Source of the DNA: Paramecium tetraurelia
Taxonomy: Eukaryota; Ciliophora; Oligohymenophorea; Peniculida; Parameciidae
DNA: 64,000 nucleotides
Reading direction: 5' to 3'
Assembly: GCF_000165425.1 (NCBI RefSeq)
Contig: NW_001799634.1
Location: forward strand, 1,328 to 65,327
Shown here: positions 51,582 through 63,480 of the stretch, piece after piece
Position numbering within the stretch: position 1 is the stretch's first letter
Layout of the letters: every line of letters starts with the position of its first letter
Made by a program: the position numbers and the translations under genes
Notes under the pieces: generated by a model
What the model saw: only the letters and a program-made list of their open reading frames with translations
Told to the model about the DNA's origin: nothing
Databases searched by the model: none

Positions 51582-53709
51582 ATGAAATCACAGTGTTACT
51601 TACATGGATATCCTCCTGATTGTTCATACAAATTGCAGGATCTCTATAATCTCATACGAGATGATGAAGACTCGATTACTCTTGAACGTATTTTCAAAAT
51701 GCTTCGAGTATGACAATTTTCATAATATAAAAAAAGACTTGGTAATATGAAGTACCCTTCTCGAATTTATGTTTGCTTCTTCGAAAAGCCAATTAAGCAT
51801 GTCATTAGAATGCAAAGAACTATGTGAATGAAGTAGCCTTCCATCAGCTTTTGCATAATCCTGACATATAAAAGTTGTTCAAGCCTAAGAAGGATGAAAT
51901 CTATTTCACTCCTCCAACAATCGAAGGGCTATTTAAACGTATGGGTGAGCAAATTGAACGGAAGAGACTTCATGAAAAACTGAAACGGGAAGGGGTCTCA
52001 AATAAAGAGAAATTCAATTTCATGTTGTAGTTATTGCAAGTGGGTTCTCCGCGGAAAGACAAGGAATGCTCAATTACAATGGAGAAGACAAAGAGTGTGC
52101 GTAAAGTTATCGATGACGATTATAATTTCATTAAGGAGCAGAAGAAAAGCAAGAGGAAGGCTGAAAGCATGTAAGATCCATAGAATCCGCCAAAGTTTAC
52201 CAAACTCCCAAATACAATTTTTAATGCGCCCACTAGTCGTATAAGATAATTGCATTATCGCATGATGTAGCAAATGGAGGATGTGCAAGAGGATCATAAT
52301 GTCTAGAAGTTGAGCAATATTATTCATAAATCATAGGTTAACCTTTCAATAAGGTTACCTTAAATTTAAAATATATGAAACAACAACGATATTAAATGGA
52401 TTTCAATCTCTCGAAAAGTTATTTGCTATAAAAATTACAGCCGAATCGAGAACAGTCGGCCAAGAAACTAAGCAACTTAGAGGTGAATGCAGCGGTTCAG
52501 AAATACTTCTAGATGCTCAAGAAGAAGGAAGGAAAGAGTCCGAGTCCAATAATTTCTCCGACTCAATCCTCCAAGATTCTCAGTCAATTGGTGACCAAGG
52601 TTACACCATCATTGGACATTAATGTTCCGATTAAACCTCCGACCCCTTCAGGAACCCAATCTTATAGGCCCTCATCTGAAAAGAAAGCTCATCATCGTCC
52701 TCAGTAATCAGTGGGACAAAGCAAGGATTTGATTTTACAAAAGCTCCAAACTGCCTTATTTTAGAAGCCAAAGACTCAATCTCAGCAAGTGACGCCTAAA
52801 AGTAATGGGAAGGGAAGTGTGAGTGTGAACAAGTATTTTGAGAGTACAAAAAAATAATAAGATGAATCTCACGAATACTACCTATCAAGAGTGAAGAATG
52901 CATTTTCCAAGCCTTCTAAGGATGATTACTTCACTCGAATGCACAGGGAACACTTTTTTTAAACTTATCAAGGAATATATGTTGCTACGTACTTACAACC
53001 AGTTGATCCGAATGATCTGTAAAACAAGCAAGTTAAGTTAAAGTAGAAGGAATGCTACAAAAGTAATCTTAAACTTTACTATATTACTAGATAAAATTAC
53101 AATTGTCTTTGATCTTGATGAGACTTTAGTTCATTGCAATGAAAGTTTAGCAATCCCAAGCGATTTAATCTTATCCATTTAGGTGTCTCCCCAAGAAACA
53201 ATTAAGGCCGGCATAAACATTAGACCTGGAGCAGTAAAGTTGCTAGAATTACTAGTAAATGATTTCGAATTGATACTCTTCACGGCTTCACATCCTTGTT
53301 ATGCCTAAAAAGTTATCGAGCATCTAGATCCTTAGAAGACTCTCTTTTCTCATAGTCTTTATAGAGAAAGTTGCATCATGACCACAGGAGGCATGTATAC
53401 AAAGGATCTCAGAATTTTTGATAGACCATTAAGTCAACTAGTCCTAGTAGACAACGCTTCTTACTCCTATGCTTGGCAATTAGACAATGGCATACCTATA
53501 GTTCCATTTTACGATAACAAGGAGGATAGGGAATTGGAATCATTGTTAAAATATTTAAAAGGGATGTAAGGATGTAAAGATGTCAGGGAATACAATAAGT
53601 AAGAAACCATCAATATTTTAGAAAACATTTAAGATTGTAATACTTCCAAGATCCTTCAGGAGCAGGAGCAGTGTTTGAGAAACTATTTCAATAGAAGATG
53701 GAAATTTGA
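51582..53709 (+). CDS. FCP1/SCP-type HAD phosphatase with long N-terminal region
   Basis: The C-terminal about 180 residues are an SCP/FCP1 catalytic domain: VFDLDETLVHCNE (catalytic Asp pair), LFTASHPCYAQKVIEHLD, and VLVDNASYSYAWQLDNGIPI. This family dephosphorylates serine in targets such as the RNA polymerase II tail. The N-terminal about 490 residues are basic, helical, then proline/serine-rich (SPSPIISPTQSSKI). Introns at 51708-51736 (AAG), about 52283-52314 (uncertain, ends GAG), 53063-53090 and 53599-53621. The last but one joins CYKN to the phosphatase strand KITIVFDLDET, showing that front and phosphatase belong to one gene. Confidence 0.87.
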
Positions 53710-53814
53710 TCATATTTTATTAAATGAACTATACTCTAGACATTTGAGTATTCTCAATTTCATTGTTTATTCACAAGTGCAAATTACTTTGAAACGATTG
53801 TATAAAATATAAAA

Positions 53815-56800
53815 ATGGATCCATAATTAAGTCACTACACTTAATTCTTCATCGTAGTTACTAATCTTTGCAAGACTAATCAAATCACTCCAGAACAGAA
53901 GTCCTTATTGAAAGGCAATCTCACTCGAAAAGAGGAGAAAATCTGTCGTATGTTGATGTAAAATAGTGGTCCTGGCAAGTATGAGTTGAATATGAACTTC
54001 TTAGAGAAATGCAATTGCGAGAAGCCCTGCTTGATTACCTGGCTGCGTAAAACAAACAAATACAAAGAAGGAGATCACATAAATCAAAGACTGTTCATTT
54101 CATGAAAGATGTAGCAGAGCAGCAGGAAAAACAACCAGAGGTTGTCCCTCCTCAGGAATCGTCAGCCCAGCCTTTGGCAAGTGCAGCAGCTGTTATGATT
54201 GAACAACTGACTGGGGTCTTACACAAACATATTGATAAGCATAGTTTGCTTGTACCAGAGGATAAAGAGAAGCTGATATAACTGAGCAGCTTAATTTCAA
54301 AGCTAACAACAGAGTAGGTTGATTTAGATGGAGTGAGTCCATTTAGGTTTAGATATTCGTCGGAAAATAGCAGATTAGCTGAAATAAGTGAGAAGGATCT
54401 GGATTCCAGTGACGAGGACGTCTACGAGAAAATGGCAAAGGGAATAGACGAGATCTATAAAGAGTTAAAGAGTATTTTCACTGGAAATTTGCATACACAT
54501 TTACTGCTCATGTAAGAGGACATTTCCTATGAGAATTTATATTAAGTCCTGAAATTCTTACTTAAAATCCTGGTGGATGCAGATGAATTCACCTTCTTCA
54601 TTCACAGAGATAAAGAATGGGAAGTGTACTAATCCTCCAATGATTCCATCAAAGACGTAACACCTGAAGAAGCTCAGAGGGTAACGGATGAATTAGCTTA
54701 CATTCGTCCCTTCTGTATTTACAGAATAGATCCAAAACAAAGACAGTATCCTTAAATTGAAGATACCTGCAAGACGATTGGTTATGCCCAAACATCAATT
54801 GTGAAGTTTTAATTGCAATTAAAGAATTACGAAGTTCTATTTTGTCTTCATTGGGCTGACAAAGACAAGAAGAATATCAAAAGGAAATTCATAAAGTACT
54901 TTGTAGATTCACTATATAAGTTATGCCAATATGTATGGATTCAACAAGGATGTGACTCATTTGGCATAATTTCTGGTGGAAACCATCATTACAGCCAAGG
55001 TCCAATTCTTCAATCCACTTAGATTTGCTGACTAAGTTCAAGATATCGGAATTAGTTTCATGCGTATATCTAGATTTTTGTTGGTCGAGGGAATTGAGAA
55101 AGTCCTTAGCATAAAATATGAGGTGGATAAGGAACAAACTTTCTCAACCGATGAAAATATCAGAAGGTTGAAGGAAGCCTCGTGTGTCAAAATCGAATTA
55201 AAGGATTCAAACCCAGTCACCTTAAGAATAAAGGATATGGATTTGAAAAATGAATAGGATCAACACTTATACTAAGTGGTAATCATTAAGCACTTACTTA
55301 ATAGATCATTCAAATCCAAGAAAAGTATGATGGTTATGTGAAGTTGTGTTACGAAAAGTCAGCATTTTATAAGTATTTCTTGAGGACGACAGATTCCTTA
55401 TTATTCGATTTTAATAAACAAGGAGAATTGATTTTCTTGAGTAGACCAATCTCTAAATCCTTAAAGTATTAAGTTTGTTATAATATTTATAGAGAAAGAT
55501 ATAATATCAACTTTGATCCCAAAGCCATTTTGTATAACAAGATTTCTTATTAGGATATCTTTGCTTAGAATAGTATCATATCGAACATTGAGGTTAATAT
55601 TTAGAACATACATGAAAATAGAAGAAATCAATATTTGAGTAATTTGGAGAATCCTTAGTTTGAAATTTTCCTCAAAGTTGTTGATAATGATTTTAAAGGG
55701 TTTACTGTGATTTTCCATGAGAATGAAGCCAGAAGATTGAAACAATACTTCATGGCATTAAAAATTGACAATATGACAAATGATGTCTAAAAAGAGGCAG
55801 AGGCCAATAAATCTTTAGAGGAGGACATTTAGAAACAAATATTAATTTAATACAACAAACATCAGACATTTAAATTTTTAAATTAATTGGATGAAACTCA
55901 AGATGTAGCCAATTCTATGATTGCACTATTCATCCCTGAAAATGAATTATCATAGATTAGACATCGCAAAACTGATGGTAGAAGTCCAGAGTAACAAAAT
56001 AAGGATATGTAGAATGATTAATGGATTATACCTCCACAAAAGTAAAAGAAAATAGGGTCTAGTGTTTATGTTAAGTGTTAGTTATAATTAGAAACAGTGG
56101 ATGCTAATCAATTTAAAGTGAATGAAAGTGACTCTTAATTGGATCTATTTGAGTTTAACATCTTAGTCTTAGACTCATCATAAGAGAAGCATCGAATAGT
56201 GTATAGCATTTTAGAGAAGAATGGTTTCATATCCTAATACAATTTAAATAAACAATGTTTAGCTCAATTCTTGAGTGTTTTGTAGAAGAAGTACAACAGA
56301 CGAAATAATTCATTTCACAATTATGATCATGGAATTGCTGTGATGCAAAGTTCTCACTTCATGTTGTAATGTGGAAAGGCAAAACAATTCATTGATGATT
56401 TCAGAAGAATGTCAACTATAATTTCAGGTTTGTGTCATGATGTATCACACACTGGCAGAACTAACATTTTTATGATTAATAGCCAATCCAAATTAGCAAC
56501 TCGCTATCATGATTCTAGTGTAATTTAATCATTTTATTATTTAAGCCTCTGGAATAGCATCATGCTGCAACTACTATTTTTATGTTAAAGGATCCTTCAC
56601 TCAATTTCTTGAATTCCTTATCAAAGGAACAAACTCAACAATTCAGAAGAGTTCTCATAGATAACATTTTATATACTGACATTAAGGTCCACTTCACATT
56701 GTTAAAAGATTTTGAAAGTAGGATCAAGGATGAAGTCACGAAACCATTTGGTACTGGGGATGATGATCTAAAATTATTAACAGGAATGATTATTCATACA

Positions 56801-57082
56801 GCAGATTTTAATGGAGGAGCTAAGGTCTTTGAGATTTCCAGAATTTGGTCTGAGAGAGTTAATAAAGAATTCAGTGCATAATATGATGAAGAAGGCAGAT
56901 TGGGAATTCCATAAACACCATTTTTGAAGGATCTTGATAAATTGCATATTATGGCTAAATCTGAAATGGGATTCTTTAAAGTGATTGTTAGACCTCTTTG
57001 GTTCACTTTGAATACCTTCTTTGTATTTCATTATCACATTATCTTAGGATGGATTCCTCCAGTAAAGCATAACCAATCTTGA
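53815..57082 (+). CDS. cyclic-nucleotide phosphodiesterase with GAF-like region
   Basis: About 1050 residues. An N-terminal charged region is followed by a GAF-like segment (about 190-430; e.g. LKNYEVLFCLHWADKDKKN) and a PAS-like one (DSLLFDFNKQGELIFLSRPI), then the HD catalytic domain: FHNYDHGIAVMQ, LCHDVSHTGRTN, LEQHHAATTIFML and the metal motif HTADFNGGAK. Introns: 53979-54004, 54896-54920 (AAG), 55276-55304 and 56520-56545 (AAG). Unlike the other phosphodiesterase here it has no membrane helices at the front, so it should be soluble. GAF and PAS assignment is by pattern only; the catalytic domain is clear. Confidence 0.9.
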
Positions 57083-57745
57083 TAACACCATTATTAGTTG
57101 GGAAAAAATCTATCATGCTAATCTTCCTAAAGAGGAGAGATAACAATAATAATAATAATGAATGTAATTTGTTAAATATTATGATATCATTTTACAACAA
57201 AATACTAATATCAATTAAATTTTTAATTTGGATAAAATACATATACAAAAGGTTTAATATTTTAAGTTTTCATTTTATATTGATGTATCTTAAATCGATT
57301 ATTAAATTATTAAATTGTCTAAGTTTTAGATATATCAGCTTTATTATTAGCACCACTAATATTCATCTCTAGTTTTTAATAATATCCTTTGAGGAGTGTT
57401 AATAAATCCAAATAAAATAAATAATTATTGAATTCTTTAAGAATCCAAATATTTAATATTTATCTTTTTTATTTCTTGATCAATCCTATTTTTAAGATAC
57501 CTATTTCATCATTTTCAGTAAAAAAATCCTTAGATTTCCTTTCATTATATCATTAATACGGAAGTAATTTTCAAAAGGTAGGTAAGAATAAAATTCTTAC
57601 TCTCCCTTTTGCATAAAATACATACCTGATTTTATTCACCTGAATCCCTTTATTATCCACCTATTTTTCATTCTTTCATATTGGAACTAATTAAATAGTA
57701 GTGTATATATATGAAGGGTAATAATAATAAAATAATTAATAAATA
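57083..57745. other. AT-rich spacer with AAT repeat and a short hairpin
   Basis: About 660 bp. A short run of AAT triplets lies near 57144-57160. At 57582-57600 GTAAGAAT and ATTCTTAC form a perfect 8-bp stem with a 3-base loop; it may be a 3' processing or structural signal. No gene is supported. Confidence 0.4.
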
Positions 57746-58735
57746 ATGAAGAACATAAATTAATTTCAAAGTCTGGATTGCCAATTAGGTGATTAATATG
57801 ACCCCACAGCCAAAATAGTTGTTTCGTCTCGCCAGGAGAAGGATGATTATTTACTACCCCGGATTTGCAAATAAATTGAATTCTACTTGGGAGATGCGAA
57901 CCTTTTGCATGATAACTATTTCAGACGGCTACTCCAAGAGAATTAGGGTTGGATTCCTTTGGAGGCATTCTTATAATGTAATAAGATAAAAGTTATACTT
58001 CGTAATTATCCGAAAGGATCGAAGCAACAAGTGCTCATTCTAATATATGCATTGAAAAGAAGTGACATATTGGAGGTGGATGAGGATCGAGGGATGGTGA
58101 AGAGGAGAATTCCATTTGTTGACAATAGTCACTTTATGGATGAGAGGACCATTTATGTGGAGAACATTCCCCGAGTCGTGGATCAATAATTGTTGCATCA
58201 GATTTTCAGCAGAGTAGTGTTATTGTCATTATGAAAAATAGATAGATAAGCAGGTCTTGCAGGTGAAGAAATTCGACACGTATGGATTTATAACCTTTCT
58301 CAACATCGAGAGTGTAAACAAGGCCATTCAAGTTTGCAACAACCTAATACCTAAAGAGATTATGGAGAGGGAAAGTAAGGAGAGTCTAATTTAGTAATGA
58401 TCAAAGGCGGATTACGAGTGATGAGTAAGATCGATTGGCTCAATTACAAAAATTAGTGCAAGTAGTTGAAATAGAAAAAGATTAATGAACTGATCGAGGA
58501 GCCTGTCAAATTGAAAATTAAGCAGATTCAAACTCAAGATCTAAAAATCGAAGAGTTGCGCATCGCTGTTGGTCACGCTGTCAATCCTCGACTGGTGAAG
58601 CACATTAATATTGAGGCTGACACATGCGTCATTGAGTGTGCAAATCAATTTGCAGCAGACTCAATCAAACTCAACATCTTTCGCATCCAAAACTATGATG
58701 ACAGATTCTGTAATTCCTTTTTGGACATTTCATGA
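57746..58735 (+). CDS. LARP7: La-related protein of the LARP7/p65 type
   Basis: Binds the 3' oligo-U end of Pol III RNAs; in ciliates the p65 member folds telomerase RNA. From ATG 57746 the La motif (about residues 35-100) reads ICKQIEFYLGDANLLHDNYF, then WIPLEAFLQCNKIKVI and the linker VKRRIPFVDNS. RRM1 follows with DERTIYVENIP and the RNP1-like YGFITFLNIES. After introns 58214-58241 and 58384-58406 (AAG) comes LRVMSKIDWLNYKN, the block found after RRM1 in LARP7 proteins, and a C-terminal domain (LRIAVGHAVNPRLVKHINIE) in the place of the xRRM. About 312 residues, shorter than Tetrahymena p65. Confidence 0.87.
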
Positions 58736-58850
58736 TCACAATATCAATATTCATCATTGTTCCTTCTTTTCACAATACTACTTTTTTTCACCATCAGCAT
58801 TTCCTCCCCAACGACTTTTAAATATTTATAATATAGAAAATCATATATCA

Positions 58851-61360
58851 TTAAGGGAACTTTCTCTTCAAATATGACTCCAACTCCTTTATTTCTATAG
58901 GCTTGATCATATAAAAGTCCATTCCTGAATTCAAGGCCTTCTGCTTGCTCTCCAAATCAGCATACCCAGTGTTCGCTATACAGATTCCTTTTGGAATTTG
59001 ATTCTCATGCATCATCTTCTTCAAATTTCTCACTGTGTCAAATCCATCCATTATAGGCATATTGAGATCAAGGAAGAATACAACATAACCATTATTCTAG
59101 CAGTGTCGACAAGGCTCCTTCATTTTTTAAATAGCCTTCTTTATTGCTTCCTACCCATTGAAAGTGAAATCACAATGAGCATTGAATCTATGCAGAATCA
59201 ACTGCAGACTCTGAATATTAAAATATTCATCATCTACAATTAATACCCTATTACAACAATTGCTGCCAATGCTAAATTTAACTATTTCTGACTTGAAGCT
59301 AGCTTATAAAGAAGGAATCATAATTTTCGATTCTTCCTATCGTGATTCAATTTCATCTTCTTCCAATTATAATTTCTGGCCAAATAATGATTTGGAATCT
59401 GCTGATCTGAAACGTATAGCATGGTTTTGAAACAGACTTCTTTCTCTCCATGTGTCGCAATTGTCATCCTTGTGATCACTGTTCAAGATCTAGCCTTTAT
59501 GAGAGCTTTCAGAAATTGGTTATTATTCTAAATAATAGGTTTAATTTAACACTTTCACGTAGGTTTGACTAGCCACATACACACTATCATTATAGAGTTA
59601 TTGCGAATTGGATATTGTGAAGAAGAATTCGCTGCCCTTTTACAATTCACTCGTAAATTGGATTCCATGTTTTCCATTCATTTTCAATACGATTGCATTA
59701 GAGATGCTCAAGCCCAATCCACATCCAACTGAATTATGAGATATCCTTAGTAATTTGGTGTTGTCCTTCAATAGTTTTTGCAATTTGACCTGTTCTGCCT
59801 GATTCATCCCAATGCCATTATCCTATACTTTGACCTTAATTTTATCCTTGTAAAAGGTGATGGATACTGTGATGATGCCATTCTCAGTGAAGCGTATTGA
59901 ATTGCTCATCAATTGATACAGTACTTATTTGAATCTATCTTGATCGTTATACACAAGAAGTTGTTGAGGACAGTTGATTATAATTTAATTATTTCTTTGT
60001 GTTGTTTATTAATTCAGTAAATATTATATCTCCTGAATGATTTCGTAGGGACTGAATTCCTGAAGTCTCAAAGCGAATTGCTTCAATAATATAGTGTTGA
60101 AATCCCTTACACTCTGAAGTACATACGAGAGTAATTTAGAGTTGATATAAGTAGGCTCGATATAAGTTGCTTTGACTTGTTCATTGATAAGTTCGTTGTC
60201 CATAGCTTCGGATGAGACAGTGACAATGCAATTGAGAAATGTTCCAAACTCATGAGAAATAGATTGGAATATGTTGCCTAGCAATTCACTTGATAAAGAT
60301 TCGTAGGTTTGTTTTGAATGATTTGAGTTGTTGTAGAAATTGTTTGTGTTGTTTAGTTTGAAGTTATCTGGAAAGGTGTAAACAGATTTGTTGATGGTTT
60401 TCATGGAGGGTTCAAATTGGATGATCAAATAGTCGATAAAGTTATCGCTCAACACAAAAAAGTTTAATCTAACATTAATCAGATTTTTGTTATCCAAGTC
60501 AGCCACACAAAAATAGGAGTAATAGGAATTCATATCAGATAATAGAGATGATAAAATGGTTCTGATGTCGGGTTTCAAAAATGGCAATTTGAAGGGCGAT
60601 GAAATAATATTTGTATTATGTTCTGATAATATTTTTACTAGATTTTATGAATAGGTATCGCATCTTATATCCAACAAACGTTCGATCGCTTCATCCTTAT
60701 CGCTTTCCATCAACTAACAGATGTCAGATTGATTGTGGAGACATTTAAAATGATCATTTAGGACAATGAACTTTTGATCTGTCATCCAGGGCCTCGGTTA
60801 CTGATCACTCATACATTAATTTAAGAATATGCATCTTTGCACTCTAAATGGTCTCCTATTGCACACATTAGTTTGATTTGGCTATTGAGGACTTCTTCTT
60901 TTTTCGGTTTATAAAGTATAAAAATCCAAGCAATGCAACACATTATCCCAAAGTTAACATCAATCTCCACACCTACACATAATTGTACAAAATTTGAGAA
61001 ACCATCCCCCAAAATAGCACCAGAATACTCTGATTATAGAACATTTTTGTGTCGTACAGCAGTTCAAACTATATCAATATAAGTACCTAAAATTTAAATC
61101 TACTCTACATATAAATATGCTAAATCTTAATTGTCATTTTACAATAATCCGAAGACTATGCCATCATTCCCCACTCCCACAATCCATAACACTTTGAAAT
61201 CTGAATATTTCATCAGAGCCATCTTAACAATTAGACCAATATAGTGTAATAAGATTGGAATCCACAATAAATTGTCATTGCTATTCAAACTCGCCCAAAT
61301 CAATTCAAAAGTAACGAATGCCTCGAAATAGAAGAAACTCGCAAAGTTAATTCTCTGCAT
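58851..61360 (-). CDS. membrane-bound hybrid histidine kinase with receiver domain
   Basis: From ATG 61360 (MQRINFASFFYFEAFVTFEL) several hydrophobic helices come first. Then a sensor linker and the dimerisation box with phospho-acceptor His (IFQSISHEFGTFLN). The ATP-binding domain shows LMSNSIRFT, VKVQDNGIGMNQ and SVGCGLGLSISNAIV. A receiver domain ends the protein: phospho-acceptor Asp in FFLDLNMPIMDGF, then ICIANTGYAD and the lysine in MIKPIEI. Receptor, His and Asp modules are thus in one chain, as in other protist and fungal hybrid kinases. Short introns are present but not all placed. The signal sensed is unknown. Confidence 0.9.
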
Positions 61361-61952
61361 ATTTTGAATAATGAATAATTAAATTTAATTTCTTACTGAT
61401 AATAAATACTATCACTAAATTGCTGCCTACAATATCGAAATTCAACTTTCAATCAAATATTACTTTCTCGTTTAACATTATTAAATGTAAATTTCATATT
61501 GGATTATTTTTTATAATAATCACATACACAAAGTTAAAATTCAATTAAAAATTATTTATTAAATAATAACAATCTATAAATTAATACAAATCTAAAAATT
61601 TAACTTATTAATCATTTATTATTGATCCACATATTCTCTCAAGGTAACACACTCCTTCCTATTTGGATCGAATCAGCCTCAAAAACCAATAGAATTCCCC
61701 ACCCTTTCCATATCTACTTGTTTTGCTTGATCTCATTGATATTTCTTTTAATCCATTAATTTAAGGGGATGTACTAATATCCAAGATAAGGAAAGTCGAT
61801 CTAAATTTATTAAATTTATTCGATGTTATTTAAAGTTAACACACTGATCAGGAATATTTAGATTTTAATTAATTAATTTATTATTATATTATCTAAAATA
61901 AATGCTTCGTTTAGCATTCAAGCAATAAAAACGTTAATCTTTCTAGTAAAAA
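61361..61952. other. spacer with a TGA-interrupted short coding-like frame
   Basis: On the minus strand, from an ATG at 61756, one frame reads MDQKKYQ, TGA, DQAKQVDMERVGNSIGF, TGA, G, TGA, FDPNRKECVTLREYV. The pieces look like one small protein, and another frame (MRSSKTSRYGKGGEF) is open through the same DNA. I cannot tell a decayed gene from one with unsolved introns. The remainder is AT-rich spacer. Confidence 0.3.
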
Positions 61953-63410
61953 ATGAAAATATGTGAATTATTACTCGAACGTGGTCTGAAATTTTATGAA
62001 TTAGGTATGTGAAAGTTTAGAATAATCCATTAGAACAATTTGGAAATGCAATAGATTAATTTGAGATTTGCATGTCTGTATTTGCCGAGGCTAGAATGCC
62101 AAAGAGATGGGAAGACACCACATTTGAAGAGTTAATTCAATAAAAATAACCTGAGCAATCTCTAATAGACAGTACTTAAAATAATTTAAAGAGCAAAAGG
62201 ACTTCGTCTCAAATTATTTGAGAAAATGGCAGAATGCTATTATCGTCAGTTGGAACAAGGTGCATGTACAAAGATGTGCGACTACTGGTTACAAATGAGT
62301 CCCTAATGTATAAATGCTTTGATTTTGCGTGCAAAAGTATGTGTTAGAAATAGCAATAGTCCCGTTTTTTGTCTGACAATATCACACAAATAGATTGTCA
62401 AATGGCATTCAAGGATCTCAAATTTGCTTAGCAACTTGATCCACACAATGCAGCATTGGCAAAGTTTTATGAGAAGGTGAAAGCATAATTATTGGCATAT
62501 AAAGAGTTGGAATATAAAAATTACACAGATTTGCAAAGAAAACAATTGGAGTTGATTCAACAGTATAGAAAGCAAGAAGATGATGAGGATGTCCAATAGG
62601 ATTTCATGGCTCATTTGGCTTATCAAGATTATGATCAAGAGTTGAGTTATGAATTAGATAACACAAAGCCTATTCCAATGGAAGTATCAGAGTTAGGAAG
62701 ATTCATAGAAACAAGAGGAATGGAGATGGTGAAGATATATTAGTAGAATGGATAATTGAAAGAGGCTGAAGACTTAAGAGAGAAGTTGAAAAAAGCAATA
62801 GCAGCGAAGAAGTAATTGGAAAAGATATCCTAATTGGATTTCAATAGGCCTAAGAAAGTAAGTATTCAAAATTGAACAGTAGAAATTGTATGAGTTTGCG
62901 TAGAAGTATGGTATAAACTTATTGGATCCTCAAGTACAAAACGAGTTTAAGAGAATTCAAGAGCAGAATTTAGAGGACATTAGGGAGTGGCTAAAACAAA
63001 ACTAATGGAGTTATACAGATAAGGCTACTTAGATGCAAGAATAGGAATTGGCTAGACAAGAATTGGCCAAATTGTAATTCAAGAGGAAGACCATTCCTTA
63101 GAAGGTAAGACTTAAGGATTTATGATAGCACAACAAGAATAAATTTAATAAGAAAGTATAGCCATTGATTAGTACGCAGACTAGTGGTTCTATGCCGGTG
63201 ACTATCAATAATAATATCACTTACAATTAGACTTTTAATCAATGCAATAATGTGATTAATAATTCAAGTATGATAAGCTTATGATTGTTTTTAGCGAATG
63301 AATAAAGTGATGAACAATTAGCAGATTGCAATTGCTTTATTAATCTAACCATACTACTCTTGGCCATATTTGCCATATTAGCAGCCATTTATTATTCATT
63401 CCTTAAATGA
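61953..63410 (+). CDS. tail-anchored TPR protein
   Basis: Seven exons with introns 62005-62033, 62172-62193 (GAG), 62337-62359, 62858-62879 (CAG), 63105-63128 and 63268-63294. The N-terminal about 150 residues have the helix-pair rhythm of TPR repeats (FGNAIDQFEICMSVFAEARM, then MAFKDLKFAQQLDPHNAALA). A long charged coiled coil follows (LREKLKKAIAAKKQLEK). The very end is one membrane helix, INLTILLLAIFAILAAIYYS, with four residues after it, typical of tail-anchored proteins. The layout resembles FKBP8-like co-chaperones without the isomerase domain; the role is unknown. Confidence 0.75.
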
Positions 63411-63480
63411 ATTAAATATATTTAAATAAAATAAATTGCTTAAACATAAAAACACTCATTTACAATTAATTATATTTATA

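Noticed and set aside
54090-54110. A second ATGA gene overlap inside the GAF-like phosphodiesterase gene
   Set aside because: A 26-nt GTA...TAG intron at 53979-54004 shifts the frame and makes one continuous protein.
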